18,150 nt of DNA, taken from the NCBI GenBank assembly GCA_964466385.1, contig CAYXNM010000045.1, positions 1 through 18,150 on the forward strand, read 5' to 3'. The notes below the pieces were generated by a model. It saw only the letters and a list, made by a program, of their open reading frames with translations. It was not told the origin of the DNA and searched no databases. The stretch is from UBA5972 sp964466385. Lineage in GTDB: Bacteria; Pseudomonadota; Alphaproteobacteria; Rhodobacterales; Rhodobacteraceae. The translations under genes and the position numbers were made by a program. Below are positions 1-8,205 of the stretch, one piece after another (position 1 is the stretch's first letter; each line of letters begins with the position of its first letter).

Positions 1-1
1 G

Positions 2-583
2 CGCGAGGATTTTCGAGGGAAAAACCTGCTGATCGCGGGCGGCGGGGATTCTGCGCTGGATTGGTGTCTTGATCTTCTGCCGCTGGCAAAACGCATCACG
101 CTGGTCCATCGCAGGCCGGAATTTCGGGCCTCTCCGGCAAGTGTTGCCAAGATGCAGGACCGCGTGAAGGCTGGCGAGATGGATTTCCTTGTTGGACAGG
201 TGCGGGAACTGATTGGGTCTGACGGAGGCCTGCAATCGGCCCGCGTGACAGGCGCTGACACCGAAACGACCGTACCCTGCGACGTCCTGTTGCCGTTCTT
301 CGGCCTGACGATGAAGCTCGGCCCCGTTTCGGATTGGGGGCTGGATCTGGAAAAGAACCATATCGTCGTTGACACCGCGAAATTCGAGACCTCGCGCGCT
401 GGAATTTTCGCGATCGGGGACATCAACCATTACCCCGGCAAGCTCAAACTGATCCTTTCGGGGTTTCACGAGGCCGCGCTGATGGCACAGGCCGTCAAGG
501 CGCAGGTTCACCCGGACGAACGCGTGGTGTTCCAGTACACGACGTCCTCAAGCAAGCTCCAGAAAAAGCTGGGGGTTGCATGA
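2..583 (+). CDS. Ferredoxin-NADP(+) reductase, TrxR-like type (C-terminal part, 5' end outside window)
   Basis: The reading frame is open from the left edge, so only about 193 C-terminal residues are seen. The NADPH-binding motif GGGDSALDW lies near the start; the Trp after the GDSA stretch is typical of the thioredoxin-reductase-like ferredoxin-NADP reductases rather than of true thioredoxin reductases. The FAD-domain signature follows later as AIGDINHYPGKLKLILSGFHEAA, also typical of that family. No CxxC redox pair is visible in the part present, but the region where TrxR carries it is at or beyond the edge. The stop overlaps the next start in an ATGA junction at 580-583, so it is translationally coupled to the molybdenum hydroxylase genes. 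I infer that it moves electrons between NAD(P)H and a ferredoxin serving the reductase at 4200-5690. A different electron acceptor is possible. Confidence 0.85.
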   Translation, partial: REDFRGKNLLIAGGGDSALDWCLDLLPLAKRITLVHRRPEFRASPASVAKMQDRVKAGEMDFLVGQVRELIGSDGGLQSARVTGADTETTVPCDVLLPFFGLTMKLGPVSDWGLDLEKNHIVVDTAKFETSRAGIFAIGDINHYPGKLKLILSGFHEAALMAQAVKAQVHPDERVVFQYTTSSSKLQKKLGVA

Positions 584-1479
584 GTCCTGAAAGGAAAACC
601 GCCGGTGTTCGCATGGCTGAGGAAACGCGGCTCGTCCGGCCCGCCACACTCAGGGAAGCGCTGGAAATGCGCGCCGCTGCACCCTGTGCGCTGCTGGCGG
701 GCGGGACCGATTTTTTCCCGTCGCTTGGACCCGGCGCGCCGGGTGGCACGGTTCTCGACATTCCGGCCATTGCCGGGCTTGGCGATGTTGACGCAGTAAA
801 TGGCGGTGTGCGCATTGGCGCGAATGTGACATGGGCCGATTTGTGTGCGGTTGCGCTGCCCTCGGGGTTTGACGGGTTGAGGGACGCCGCGCGTGAAATC
901 GGGGCGATCCAGATACAGAATCGCGCGACCCTGGTTGGCAACATCTGCAACGCGTCCCCGGCGGCGGACGGCGTGCCGCCGCTCCTGACCCTTATGGCGT
1001 CGGTCGAGATTGCGTCAACGCGCGGAACCCGGGTTGTTCGGCTGGAGGCGTTCATAACCGGGGTGCGCCAGATCGATCTGGCCCCGGATGAAATCGTCAC
1101 AGCCATTCTTGTACCGGCGTTGTCTTCAGACGGCGCGGCGGTGTTTAAAAAACTCGGCAGTCGAAACTCCCTCGTGATTTCAATTGTCAGCGTTGCGGTC
1201 TGGCTGAAAACCGGCCGCGCGGGTCTGGTTTCAGACGTCAGGATCGCCGTCGGTTCCTGTAGCGCCGTTGCTTGTCGCCTTGGGGCATTGGAAACCTCCT
1301 TGACGGGAACCAGGGCCGATGCTGCGACAACGCGCGAGGTCGTGAAGGAAGGCGACTTTTCACCTCTTGCACCCATTGACGATGTTCGCGGTTCAAAAGG
1401 CTTTCGTCAAAGTGCCGCGCGCGAAATGGTGACGCGGGCGCTGATCGCGGCACAAAACGCGGAGGCGGGCCATGTCTGA
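580..1479 (+). CDS. Molybdenum hydroxylase FAD-binding subunit (xanthine dehydrogenase / CO dehydrogenase medium-subunit family)
   Basis: The 299-residue protein has the two FAD-binding signatures of the family: LLAGGTDFFPSL near residue 40 and RATLVGNICNASPAADGVPP near residue 115. The C-terminal CO-dehydrogenase flavoprotein domain follows. Length is normal for a stand-alone medium subunit. It would pass electrons from the iron-sulfur clusters of the 908-residue partner encoded next to NAD or another acceptor. The start at 580 overlaps the upstream stop (ATGA). A second in-frame ATG at 613 would remove twelve poorly conserved residues and cannot be excluded. The 3' end overlaps the next gene by 8 nt, so the two subunits are probably made in step. 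Confidence 0.92.
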   Translation: MSPERKTAGVRMAEETRLVRPATLREALEMRAAAPCALLAGGTDFFPSLGPGAPGGTVLDIPAIAGLGDVDAVNGGVRIGANVTWADLCAVALPSGFDGLRDAAREIGAIQIQNRATLVGNICNASPAADGVPPLLTLMASVEIASTRGTRVVRLEAFITGVRQIDLAPDEIVTAILVPALSSDGAAVFKKLGSRNSLVISIVSVAVWLKTGRAGLVSDVRIAVGSCSAVACRLGALETSLTGTRADAATTREVVKEGDFSPLAPIDDVRGSKGFRQSAAREMVTRALIAAQNAEAGHV

Positions 1480-4198
1480 GCGAGCGGAATTCACACTGAA
1501 CGGTCGAAAGGAACATATCGACATATCCCGATTGGCCCGCCTTGGCGGTGTCCTGCGCGAAGAATTCCAGTGCAGCGACGTCAAGATCGGTTGCGACGCG
1601 GGCGATTGCGGGGCGTGCAGCGTGCTCATCGACGGAAAACCGGTATGCGCCTGCATCACTCCGGTTTCGCAAATCGCGGGCTGTTCAGTCGAAACCCTGG
1701 CCGGGCTGGTCGAAAATGACGATCTGGCGAAAAAGCTGGCGCAGGCCTTCCTGCGCGAAAACGCCGCCCAATGCGGGATCTGTACGCCGGGAATGATGGT
1801 TGCAGCCATTGCGCTGTTGCGCCGCAACCCGAAACCATCCGCCGACGCGGTGACCGAGGCCCTGGGCGGGGTTCTGTGCCGGTGCACGGGTTATCAACGC
1901 ATCATTGCCGCCGTCATGGATATCGAAACGCCGATTGCCCCATGCGATGGCCGGGTCGGCGGCGCGCTCGTGAAACTGGACGGTCCGGCAAAAGTAACGG
2001 GAAGCGAACGGTTTTCCGACGATATCGCGCCTGCGGATGCCCTTTTGCTTTGCGTCGTCCGTTCGCCTTTTCATCACGCGGATTTCGCGTTCGGTGATCT
2101 CGTCCGATTTGCCGCGGATCAAGGTTTTACGCGTATTCTGACAGCGGCAGATATTCCGGGGCTCAACCGTTTCGGGGTCATTCCGGGGTTTGAGGATCAA
2201 CCGGTTTTCGCCGAAAAAACCGCGCGCTTCAGGGGAGAGGCCGTCGCAGCCGTCATCGGGCCGCCAGAGGCCGTCAAAGGGTTTGATCCCGCCGGTTTTC
2301 CGGTAAGCTGGCAGGAATTGCCGGCGGCTCTGACGCCGGATCAGGCCAAATCGGCACCGCCGCTCCATGACAACCGTCCGGGCAACATCATGTGCCGGGG
2401 CCATGTTTCACGCGGCGACGTGAAAAAAGGGCTGGCCGGTGGCGCCGTGTGTGCTGAGGGACGGTTTTCAACTGGTTTTATCGAGCACGCCTACATCGAA
2501 CCCGAAGCCGGTTTCGCCCAATTGGAAAACGGGCGCGTCGCGGTGCATGGCGGCACGCAGGCCCCGGTCATGAATCAGCAAAGTCTCAGTGAAATCCTGA
2601 ACTTGCCGCTGGATGCAATCAGGATCGTGCCCAGTGCGACGGGGGGCGGGTTCGGCTCGAAACTCGATATTTCCTATCAACCATACGTGGCGCTCGCGGC
2701 GCTCAAGACCGGGCGAGCGGTACGGGTTGCCTATTCACGTCCGGAATCCATGGCCGCAACGACCAAGCGGCATCCAAGTTCCATAAACCTGCGGGCGGCG
2801 TGCGGGCGCGACGGTCGCCTGACCGGCTTTGAGTTTGACGGCACGTTCAATACGGGGGCCTATGCGTCGTGGGGGCCGACGGTGGCGAACCGGGTGCCGA
2901 TCCATGCAGGCGGCCCCTATGCGCATGACAATTATCTGGCCCGTTCCGAAGCCGTTCACACGAACTGTCCCCCCGCCGGAGCTTTTCGCGGTTTCGGCGT
3001 TCCCCAGGCGGCGATTGCGCAGGAACTGGTCTTTGATGACCTTGCCGGTCAGCTCGGCATGGACCGGCTGGAATTTCGCCTCCTCAATGCGCTGGACAAC
3101 GGGGTGCCGACGACAACCGGACAGGTCTTTGACGGTGCGGTCGGGATCAAACCCTGTTTTGAGGCCCTGCGCGACTCATGGCAGGCGGCGCTTGCGCGGG
3201 CGGCCAAAGCCAATGAACGCGATGCAAGCGGCCATTTGCGGCACGGGGTCGGCATTGCGGCGGGGTGGTATGGGTGCGGAAACACCTCGCTGCCGAACCC
3301 CTCGACCATCCGGGCAGGGATCACGCGCGACGGCAAGCTGGTTCTGCATCAGGGGGCGCAGGATATCGGTCAGGGCGCAAATACCGTGATCAGCCAGATT
3401 TTCGCCGAGGCCCTGGAAACGGACATCCGGTATGTGACGCTTGTCGGGGGGGATACGGATCAGACGCCGGATGCGGGCAAGACTTCGGCTTCGCGCCAGA
3501 CTTTTGTCAGCGGCAATGCCGCCCTGCTGGCCGGGCGGGACTTGCGGGCGCAGATCTTGCGTCTGGTCAATTGCACCGACGGACGCATTGCATTTGAAGG
3601 GTCTTTTGTTGTTGTGACCGATGGGAATGGTGTTTCGCATCGTGCGTCGCTGGGGCCGTTGCCCCTGCGTTCGCAGACCTATGTGCTGGAGGCGCAGCAG
3701 ACATACGACCCGCCGACATCGCCCTTGGATGAAAACGGTCAGGGCGTGCCTTACGCGGTCTTTGGGTATACCGCCCAAATGGCCGAGCTGACGGTCGACA
3801 CCCGCCTTGGGACAGTGACGCTTGACCACATTCACGCCGCCCATGACGTCGGGCGCGCGATCAACCCGGCACAGGTCGAAGGGCAGATCCACGGTGGTGT
3901 TGCGCAGGGAATAGGGCTGGCCCTGATGGAAGAATTCCTGCCGGGCCGGACGGAAAACCTGCACGATTACCTGATCCCCACGATCGGGGACATTCCCCCA
4001 ATCACCAGCCATATCATCGAAGTTCCCGATGGCCATGGTCCCTTTGGCGCCAAGGGGCTGGGCGAGCATGTTCTGATCCCGACCGCTCCGGCCATCCTCA
4101 ATGCCATCCGCCATGCTGTCGGTGTGTGCCCGACCGATTTGCCCGCGACGCCGGACAAGGTTTTGTCCGCTATGGCGTGCGCAAAAAAAGAGGTTTGA
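1472..4198 (+). CDS. Molybdopterin-dependent hydroxylase, fused [2Fe-2S] and Moco subunits (aldehyde oxidoreductase / xanthine dehydrogenase family)
   Basis: This 908-residue protein carries two N-terminal [2Fe-2S] domains fused to the molybdenum domain, the same layout and length as Desulfovibrio gigas aldehyde oxidoreductase (907 aa). The plant-ferredoxin cluster is held by C41, C46, C49 and C61. The second cluster is held by C101, C104, C136 and C138 (QCGIC and CRCTGY). The Moco domain shows GGGFGSK near residue 390, GAFRGFG near 506, and the catalytic Glu865 in GAKGLGEHV. Unlike the D. gigas enzyme it has a separate FAD subunit just upstream, so it is more likely an NAD(P)- or ferredoxin-linked dehydrogenase of an N-heterocycle or aldehyde. 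A GGAGG lies six bases before the ATG. Because a 6-hydroxynicotinate reductase-like gene follows after one base, nicotinate 6-hydroxylation is my best guess. The substrate cannot be read from the sequence. Confidence 0.92.
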   Translation: MSERAEFTLNGRKEHIDISRLARLGGVLREEFQCSDVKIGCDAGDCGACSVLIDGKPVCACITPVSQIAGCSVETLAGLVENDDLAKKLAQAFLRENAAQCGICTPGMMVAAIALLRRNPKPSADAVTEALGGVLCRCTGYQRIIAAVMDIETPIAPCDGRVGGALVKLDGPAKVTGSERFSDDIAPADALLLCVVRSPFHHADFAFGDLVRFAADQGFTRILTAADIPGLNRFGVIPGFEDQPVFAEKTARFRGEAVAAVIGPPEAVKGFDPAGFPVSWQELPAALTPDQAKSAPPLHDNRPGNIMCRGHVSRGDVKKGLAGGAVCAEGRFSTGFIEHAYIEPEAGFAQLENGRVAVHGGTQAPVMNQQSLSEILNLPLDAIRIVPSATGGGFGSKLDISYQPYVALAALKTGRAVRVAYSRPESMAATTKRHPSSINLRAACGRDGRLTGFEFDGTFNTGAYASWGPTVANRVPIHAGGPYAHDNYLARSEAVHTNCPPAGAFRGFGVPQAAIAQELVFDDLAGQLGMDRLEFRLLNALDNGVPTTTGQVFDGAVGIKPCFEALRDSWQAALARAAKANERDASGHLRHGVGIAAGWYGCGNTSLPNPSTIRAGITRDGKLVLHQGAQDIGQGANTVISQIFAEALETDIRYVTLVGGDTDQTPDAGKTSASRQTFVSGNAALLAGRDLRAQILRLVNCTDGRIAFEGSFVVVTDGNGVSHRASLGPLPLRSQTYVLEAQQTYDPPTSPLDENGQGVPYAVFGYTAQMAELTVDTRLGTVTLDHIHAAHDVGRAINPAQVEGQIHGGVAQGIGLALMEEFLPGRTENLHDYLIPTIGDIPPITSHIIEVPDGHGPFGAKGLGEHVLIPTAPAILNAIRHAVGVCPTDLPATPDKVLSAMACAKKEV

Positions 4199-4199
4199 A

Positions 4200-5690
4200 A
4201 TGATCCGCCAGAAAGTCGACGTGACGCTCAACGGCAAGATCCGCTGCGATGCCTGCCCGGTGATGTGCTACATCGCCAAGGGCCGCGCCGGGGCGTGCGA
4301 CCGTTACGCCAATGACGAGGGCGATCTGGTGAGGCTCGACCCTTTGACCATCCTGCAACAGCCGGGCGGCACGGATCAGGCGGTGGTTCCGTTTCTTGAC
4401 ACCGACGACAGCAAGGGCTGGAGCGGCGACATGCTGGAAAACACCCGCGCCTTTGTCACCGCGGTCGGGGCGGGCACGACCTATCCTGACTATAAACCGG
4501 CCCCCTTCATCGTCAGCCAGCAATACGAAGGCGTCGACATGGTCACGGTCGTGACCGAGGGTATTTTCAGCTATTGCGGCGCCAAGGTCAAAATCGACAC
4601 CGACCGGCACCTTGGCCCGGAACAGGCCTCGGTCCGTGTGGATGGCGAGGTCGTGGGCCACGTCATGACCGGGGAATACGGTTCGCAGATGCTCTCGCTC
4701 GGGGGGGTCCACCATCTGACGGGCGGATCCAAGAAAGAAGGCCGGGTGACCTGTGCGGCCTTGCTGGCCCTTTGCAATCGTGAACCGGTGCGCGCAACCA
4801 TCGACGGCGGCGCGGAAGTGGTTCTGGAGGCCGGCAAACCCCCGATCGTCAACGGAGAGGAGGAGCAGCGGATGCGCGTGGGCTGCGGGTCGGCCACCAT
4901 CGGAATGTTCGCCCGCCAATGGGCGCCTCATGTGGACGAAGTCGTGGTCGTTGACGATCATATCACCGGCGTGCTTTCGGAACATCAGGCCGGCAAGCTC
5001 CTGGATGTGCGGCCGACCGGGATCAGGATCAAGGGGCGTCGTTCGACACCGGGGCGGTATTTCCAGGTGGCTGAACCGGGAACCGGTTGGGGAGGCACCG
5101 ACATTCTTGACCCTCTGACCATCCTTGGCAATTTCAAGCCCGATACCGCGCATCCCGGCCTGACGCTGCTCATGGTCTCGACCACCGGGGAACAATGGGC
5201 GTATTACGTGCTTGACGACGACTTGCGCCCCCAACCCGCCGCCTTGCCCGAAGCGCTGCGCCTTTCCGTCGACCGGATCACCGAAAACTGCGAACCCAGC
5301 CAAACGTCCGTTCTGTTCATGGGCGGTGCGGGGGGATCGCTTCGCGCGGGGGTTACGGAAAACCCCGTTCGCCTGACCCGTTCCGTTCGCGAGGCGTTGA
5401 CGTATGTGTCCTGCGGGGGTGCCAGGGCGTATGTCTGGCCGGGCGGGGGGATCACGGTGATGGCGGATGTCATGGACATGCCGAAAAGCGCCTTTGGCTA
5501 TGTGCCGACCCCGGCGCTGGTCGCACCGATCGAATTCACCATGCGTTTGCAGGATTATGAAATGCTGGGCGGGCACATGGCAAACATTGAAACCGTTCAA
5601 TCGGTGATGGGCCTGGCCGGTCGGCAGATCACGAGTGAAAAGAAAGATGCGTGGCCGATGGACCGCGCCAACTTTCACTGGAAACCCTGA
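4200..5690 (+). CDS. hnr: 6-hydroxynicotinate reductase-like iron-sulfur protein
   Basis: The ATG at 4200 follows the upstream stop by one base and has an AGAGG about seven bases before it; an earlier in-frame ATG at 4101 lies inside the upstream gene and is unlikely. The protein has 496 residues. It opens with a cysteine motif C16-x2-C19-x3-C23-x9-C33 in RCDACPVMCYIAKG, which should bind an Fe-S cluster; further cysteines occur in FSYCGAK, VGCGSA and VSCGGA. I recognise it as resembling 6-hydroxynicotinate reductase (EC 1.3.7.1) of Eubacterium barkeri nicotinate fermentation, a flavin/Fe-S enzyme that reduces 6-hydroxynicotinate to 1,4,5,6-tetrahydro-6-oxonicotinate with reduced ferredoxin. 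The nearby ferredoxin-NADP reductase and molybdenum hydroxylase fit that chemistry. Many aerobic alphaproteobacterial homologues are annotated this way without biochemical proof, so another heteroaromatic substrate is possible. Confidence 0.75.
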   Translation: MIRQKVDVTLNGKIRCDACPVMCYIAKGRAGACDRYANDEGDLVRLDPLTILQQPGGTDQAVVPFLDTDDSKGWSGDMLENTRAFVTAVGAGTTYPDYKPAPFIVSQQYEGVDMVTVVTEGIFSYCGAKVKIDTDRHLGPEQASVRVDGEVVGHVMTGEYGSQMLSLGGVHHLTGGSKKEGRVTCAALLALCNREPVRATIDGGAEVVLEAGKPPIVNGEEEQRMRVGCGSATIGMFARQWAPHVDEVVVVDDHITGVLSEHQAGKLLDVRPTGIRIKGRRSTPGRYFQVAEPGTGWGGTDILDPLTILGNFKPDTAHPGLTLLMVSTTGEQWAYYVLDDDLRPQPAALPEALRLSVDRITENCEPSQTSVLFMGGAGGSLRAGVTENPVRLTRSVREALTYVSCGGARAYVWPGGGITVMADVMDMPKSAFGYVPTPALVAPIEFTMRLQDYEMLGGHMANIETVQSVMGLAGRQITSEKKDAWPMDRANFHWKP

Positions 5691-5691
5691 C

Positions 5692-5707
5692 GCGGACAAT
5701 CGTCCGC
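5692..5707. terminator. Possible bidirectional terminator hairpin between convergent genes
   Basis: GCGGAC-aatc-GTCCGC is a perfect 6-bp stem with a 4-base loop, placed just after the stop at 5690 and 35 bases before the end of the convergent histidine kinase gene. A second short repeat, TCAGG/CCTGA, lies at 5711-5726. Neither has a good T-tract, so factor-independent termination is uncertain. The position in a 51-bp convergent gap is the main support. Confidence 0.4.
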
Positions 5708-5741
5708 AGGTCAGGGGCCTTCCTGAATGTTGCGCCGGACG

Positions 5742-7079
5742 TCAGGTTTTGGCAGCTTCCGGTTTGAACCGGATGATTGCCTCAAACCCGCTCGTGCGGT
5801 TTTCAGGAGGCGAGTTCATCGCGAACCGGCAGCCTGCGCCCGTCACGATGGCGTTGACGATGGCCAGCCCCAGACCCGCACCCTCGGCCCGCGAGGCCCC
5901 GCGCCGAAACGGCTGCGTCAGTTCGCCCAGAATATCAGGCGGCACGACAGGGCCATCATTCACGATGCGAAGCGTGGCTGTTGCGTCAAGGCTGATTTCA
6001 ACGGGTCCATCCACGTCGCCGTGCTTCAGGGCGTTTTCGATCAGGTTGCGGCACAGAATAGCAAAGGCATTAACGTCGATGTCCGACATGACATCCTGGC
6101 TGGGCAGGTCGACCTTCAGCCGTTTTCGCTGATCGGGTGTGAAATCCGACACCACCATTTGCAAAACGGGTTTTATATTGCCGGCCTTTTCGGACACCAG
6201 CCCGGCGCCTTCGGATTTTGCCAGCTGCATCAGTTTTTCCGTCAGCGCGGCAAGACGCTTGAGCGCCGCTTCAATCTGACGTGCATGCGCCGTGGTTTCA
6301 CGATCTTTGTTGAGCGCGATCACTCTTTGTGTCTGCGCAAGAGCCGCGGCAACCGGTGTGCGCAGTTCATGCGCACTGTTGGCGGTAAAGCTCCGCTCGG
6401 ATTCCATGGCCCGGCGCAAGCGTTCGAGCAGGTCGTTGACCGCGCCTGAAACGGGCAGGATTTCCGAAGGTAGCCCGGTGTCAGGGATCGCGGCCAGATC
6501 GCCGCTACCCCTTGTTTCCAGCACGGTCTGGAAAGACGTCACCGGTCGCAGCGACAGGCGCACACGCCACAAGACCCCCAGAACGCCGAACGGGATCAGA
6601 ACGAAAAGCGGTATCAACAGCCCGGTGATCGACTCGCGCATCGCCTCGGTCCGGTGGTCCAGCGGCTCGGCGACGGCGATGGTGATGGACCCGCTCAGCG
6701 CTGAATCAAAATAGAGCCTGTGGGTGTCGGTATAGGAAAACCCCTCGTACTCGAAAGGTGGAAAGACCTCGTCTTTGGCGTCATGGGAGCGCAGAAGCAC
6801 CCGGTTCTGGGCGTCGCGCACCACGTAGGTCAGCAATTCAGAGTGCGGGGCAACCATGGCCACGCGCTGTGCGATACCTTCTTCGTCACGATCGACGATA
6901 TCGGCGACGGCAAGCGGCAGGATCCGTTGTGCGGTCTCTTCCAGCGCGCTGTCGAAAACCTCGTTCAGTTCCTTGCTGAGGTTGTACCCGGATATGAACG
7001 TACCAAGAGCCCACATCAGGACGACACCTGAAACCAGACTGATGGACAACTGCCATTGAAGACTGCGCGGCCTTTTCAT
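5742..7079 (-). CDS. Sensor histidine kinase, QseC/PmrB-like
   Basis: This 445-residue inner-membrane kinase has a first membrane segment at about residues 11-31, a periplasmic domain of roughly 120 residues, and a second membrane segment at about 153-172. The HisKA box ANSAHELRTP follows, with phospho-acceptor H237, then the ATPase N box NLIENALKHG (N345, N349) and the glycine box EGAGLGLAIV near 400. Its ATG overlaps the stop of the response regulator gene (ATGA at 7076-7079), so the two are co-translated. It would autophosphorylate on H237 and pass the phosphate to D51 of the partner. The periplasmic sensor domain carries no motif I can tie to a ligand. The divergent neighbours suggest a redox, metal or envelope signal. 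Confidence 0.9.
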   Translation of the reverse strand: MKRPRSLQWQLSISLVSGVVLMWALGTFISGYNLSKELNEVFDSALEETAQRILPLAVADIVDRDEEGIAQRVAMVAPHSELLTYVVRDAQNRVLLRSHDAKDEVFPPFEYEGFSYTDTHRLYFDSALSGSITIAVAEPLDHRTEAMRESITGLLIPLFVLIPFGVLGVLWRVRLSLRPVTSFQTVLETRGSGDLAAIPDTGLPSEILPVSGAVNDLLERLRRAMESERSFTANSAHELRTPVAAALAQTQRVIALNKDRETTAHARQIEAALKRLAALTEKLMQLAKSEGAGLVSEKAGNIKPVLQMVVSDFTPDQRKRLKVDLPSQDVMSDIDVNAFAILCRNLIENALKHGDVDGPVEISLDATATLRIVNDGPVVPPDILGELTQPFRRGASRAEGAGLGLAIVNAIVTGAGCRFAMNSPPENRTSGFEAIIRFKPEAAKT

Positions 7080-7735
7080 TTTTGCGCCAGTCGGTAACCC
7101 ATGCCGCGTTCCGTCTCGATCAGGTCGCGCCCCAGTTTCTTGCGCAGACGGCTGATGTGAACCTCGATCGTGTTGCTTTCGACCTCGGCGTCAAAGGAAT
7201 AGAGCCGCTCCTCCAGCTGGTTTTTTGAAAAAAGCTGACCGGGTTGTTGCACAAAGGTTTCAAACAACACCCATTCCCGCGCCGTCAGGGTGACGCGCCC
7301 GCCGGTTTTCGTGACGCTTCGGCTGGCCAGATCAATGGTCAGATCGCCGATTTCGATCAGCGGATTGGGGTTCCCTGAATACCGCCGCGAAACGGCATTC
7401 AGTCTTGCTGAAAGCTCGCTTAGGTCGAACGGTTTCACCAGATAATCATCGGCCCCCGCGTTTAACCCGTCGATCCTGTCGGAGATCTGGTCAAGTGCGG
7501 TCATGATGAGGACAGGCGTTACATTGCCGCTTGCCCGCAGTTTTCGCAAAAAACCGATGCCCAGCCCGTCGGGCAGCATGAGATCCAGCAAAACGATGTC
7601 GTAAGCGGCCAGCGCCAGATGTTCGCGCGCATGGTCCAGCCGCTGGACCCAGTCGACGCTGTGCCCGTCTTCCCCGACCTGATCGCGGACAGCCGCCCCA
7701 AGGATCGTGTCGTCTTCGACCAGCAAAACGCGCAA
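7076..7735 (-). CDS. OmpR-family response regulator (TTG start)
   Basis: The best start is TTG at 7735. It has a full AGGAGG (7746-7741) five bases before it and gives the textbook N-terminus MRVLLVEDD, whereas an in-frame ATG at 7810 would add 25 residues running through the operator. From the TTG the protein has 219 residues. The receiver domain has acidic D8 and D9, phospho-acceptor D51 in VLLDLMLP, T79 and K101. A winged-helix DNA-binding domain follows (TLTAREWVLFETF, then NTIEVHISRLRKKLG). It is of the PmrA/QseB type. An operator built of 11-bp-spaced half-sites lies directly upstream, and another lies before the DUF2271 operon, so it is the likely regulator of both and perhaps of itself. 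Confidence 0.92.
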   Translation of the reverse strand: MRVLLVEDDTILGAAVRDQVGEDGHSVDWVQRLDHAREHLALAAYDIVLLDLMLPDGLGIGFLRKLRASGNVTPVLIMTALDQISDRIDGLNAGADDYLVKPFDLSELSARLNAVSRRYSGNPNPLIEIGDLTIDLASRSVTKTGGRVTLTAREWVLFETFVQQPGQLFSKNQLEERLYSFDAEVESNTIEVHISRLRKKLGRDLIETERGMGYRLAQK

Positions 7736-7778
7736 ATCAGCCTCCTGTTGTCGCGTGAATAGCACTTGAAACATCAGA

Positions 7779-7827
7779 CTTACAGCAACCTGAAGAAAAA
7801 AATGTTGCAAGTTCAGGTTACCGTAAG
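7779..7827. promoter_or_regulatory. Probable response-regulator operator in the divergent promoter region (site 1)
   Basis: CTTACAGCAACCTGAA (7779-7794) is repeated in inverted form as TTCAGGTTACCGTAAG (7812-7827), whose complement reads CTTACGGTAACCTGAA. Thirteen of 16 positions agree, and the arms are 17 bases apart with an A-tract between them. Each arm holds CTTAC and CTGAA with starts 11 bp apart, the spacing expected for OmpR/PmrA-type regulators, whose boxes are hexamers separated by five bases. It sits between the regulator gene (44 bases away) and the PepSY gene (ATG 95 bases from the site start). It could activate one side and autoregulate the other. Direct binding is inferred. Confidence 0.72.
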
Positions 7828-7873
7828 GGACGTAAAGGATAAGAGGTCAACCGAAATTGAACGGACAGCTTCG

Positions 7874-8185
7874 ATGAAAACTGCAAACATTCTTACAGCG
7901 GTGATGCTGAGTTCGGTCGCCACGGGCCCGGCTCTGGCTGACATCGACACGTGCTATGTTCCCATTTCCGAATGGCAGCCACGAAGTGTCGTCAAGACTT
8001 TTGCCGAGGAACAGGGCTGGAAAGTGCGCCGTATCAAGGTCGACGACGGCTGTTACGAGATTTTCGGCTGGGACAGCGAGGGACAGTCGATCGAGGTCGA
8101 AGTTGACCCCGCGACTCTGGAAATCGTAAAAATGTCCATAGAGGCCTACCACGCGTCGGATTCCGACGACGAAGAAGAAAACTGA
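7874..8185 (+). CDS. Small exported PepSY-domain protein
   Basis: The frame is open further upstream, but the ATG at 7874 gives a clean signal peptide (MKTANILTAVML...GPALA, cleavage after A22), while upstream starts would translate the operator. The 103-residue precursor yields a mature domain of about 81 residues matching the PepSY fold: VVKTFAEEQGWKVRRIKV followed by YEIFGWDSEGQSIEVEVDP. Two cysteines, C27 and C60, could form a periplasmic disulfide. The tail DSDDEEEN is strongly acidic. It is followed after 20 bases by cytochrome b561; this pairing with a two-component system is familiar in proteobacteria, but the role is not established. It may bind a metal, inhibit a partner, or tune the sensor kinase. 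Confidence 0.85.
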   Translation: MKTANILTAVMLSSVATGPALADIDTCYVPISEWQPRSVVKTFAEEQGWKVRRIKVDDGCYEIFGWDSEGQSIEVEVDPATLEIVKMSIEAYHASDSDDEEEN

Positions 8186-8205
8186 GCAGAAGAAGAGGTA
8201 AAGAA

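Noticed and set aside
3176..4237. A 353-codon minus-strand frame opposite the molybdenum hydroxylase gene
   Set aside because: Antisense shadow of a gene with clear catalytic motifs; its own translation shows no recognisable fold.
4170..5699. A 509-codon open frame on the minus strand opposite the hydroxynicotinate reductase gene
   Set aside because: It mirrors the codon pattern of a clear + strand gene in GC-rich DNA, is rich in His, Arg and Gly without domain motifs, and has no supporting context.
7766..7873. N-terminal extension of the PepSY protein
   Set aside because: It would translate the operator and hide the signal peptide; the ATG at 7874 gives a normal exported precursor.
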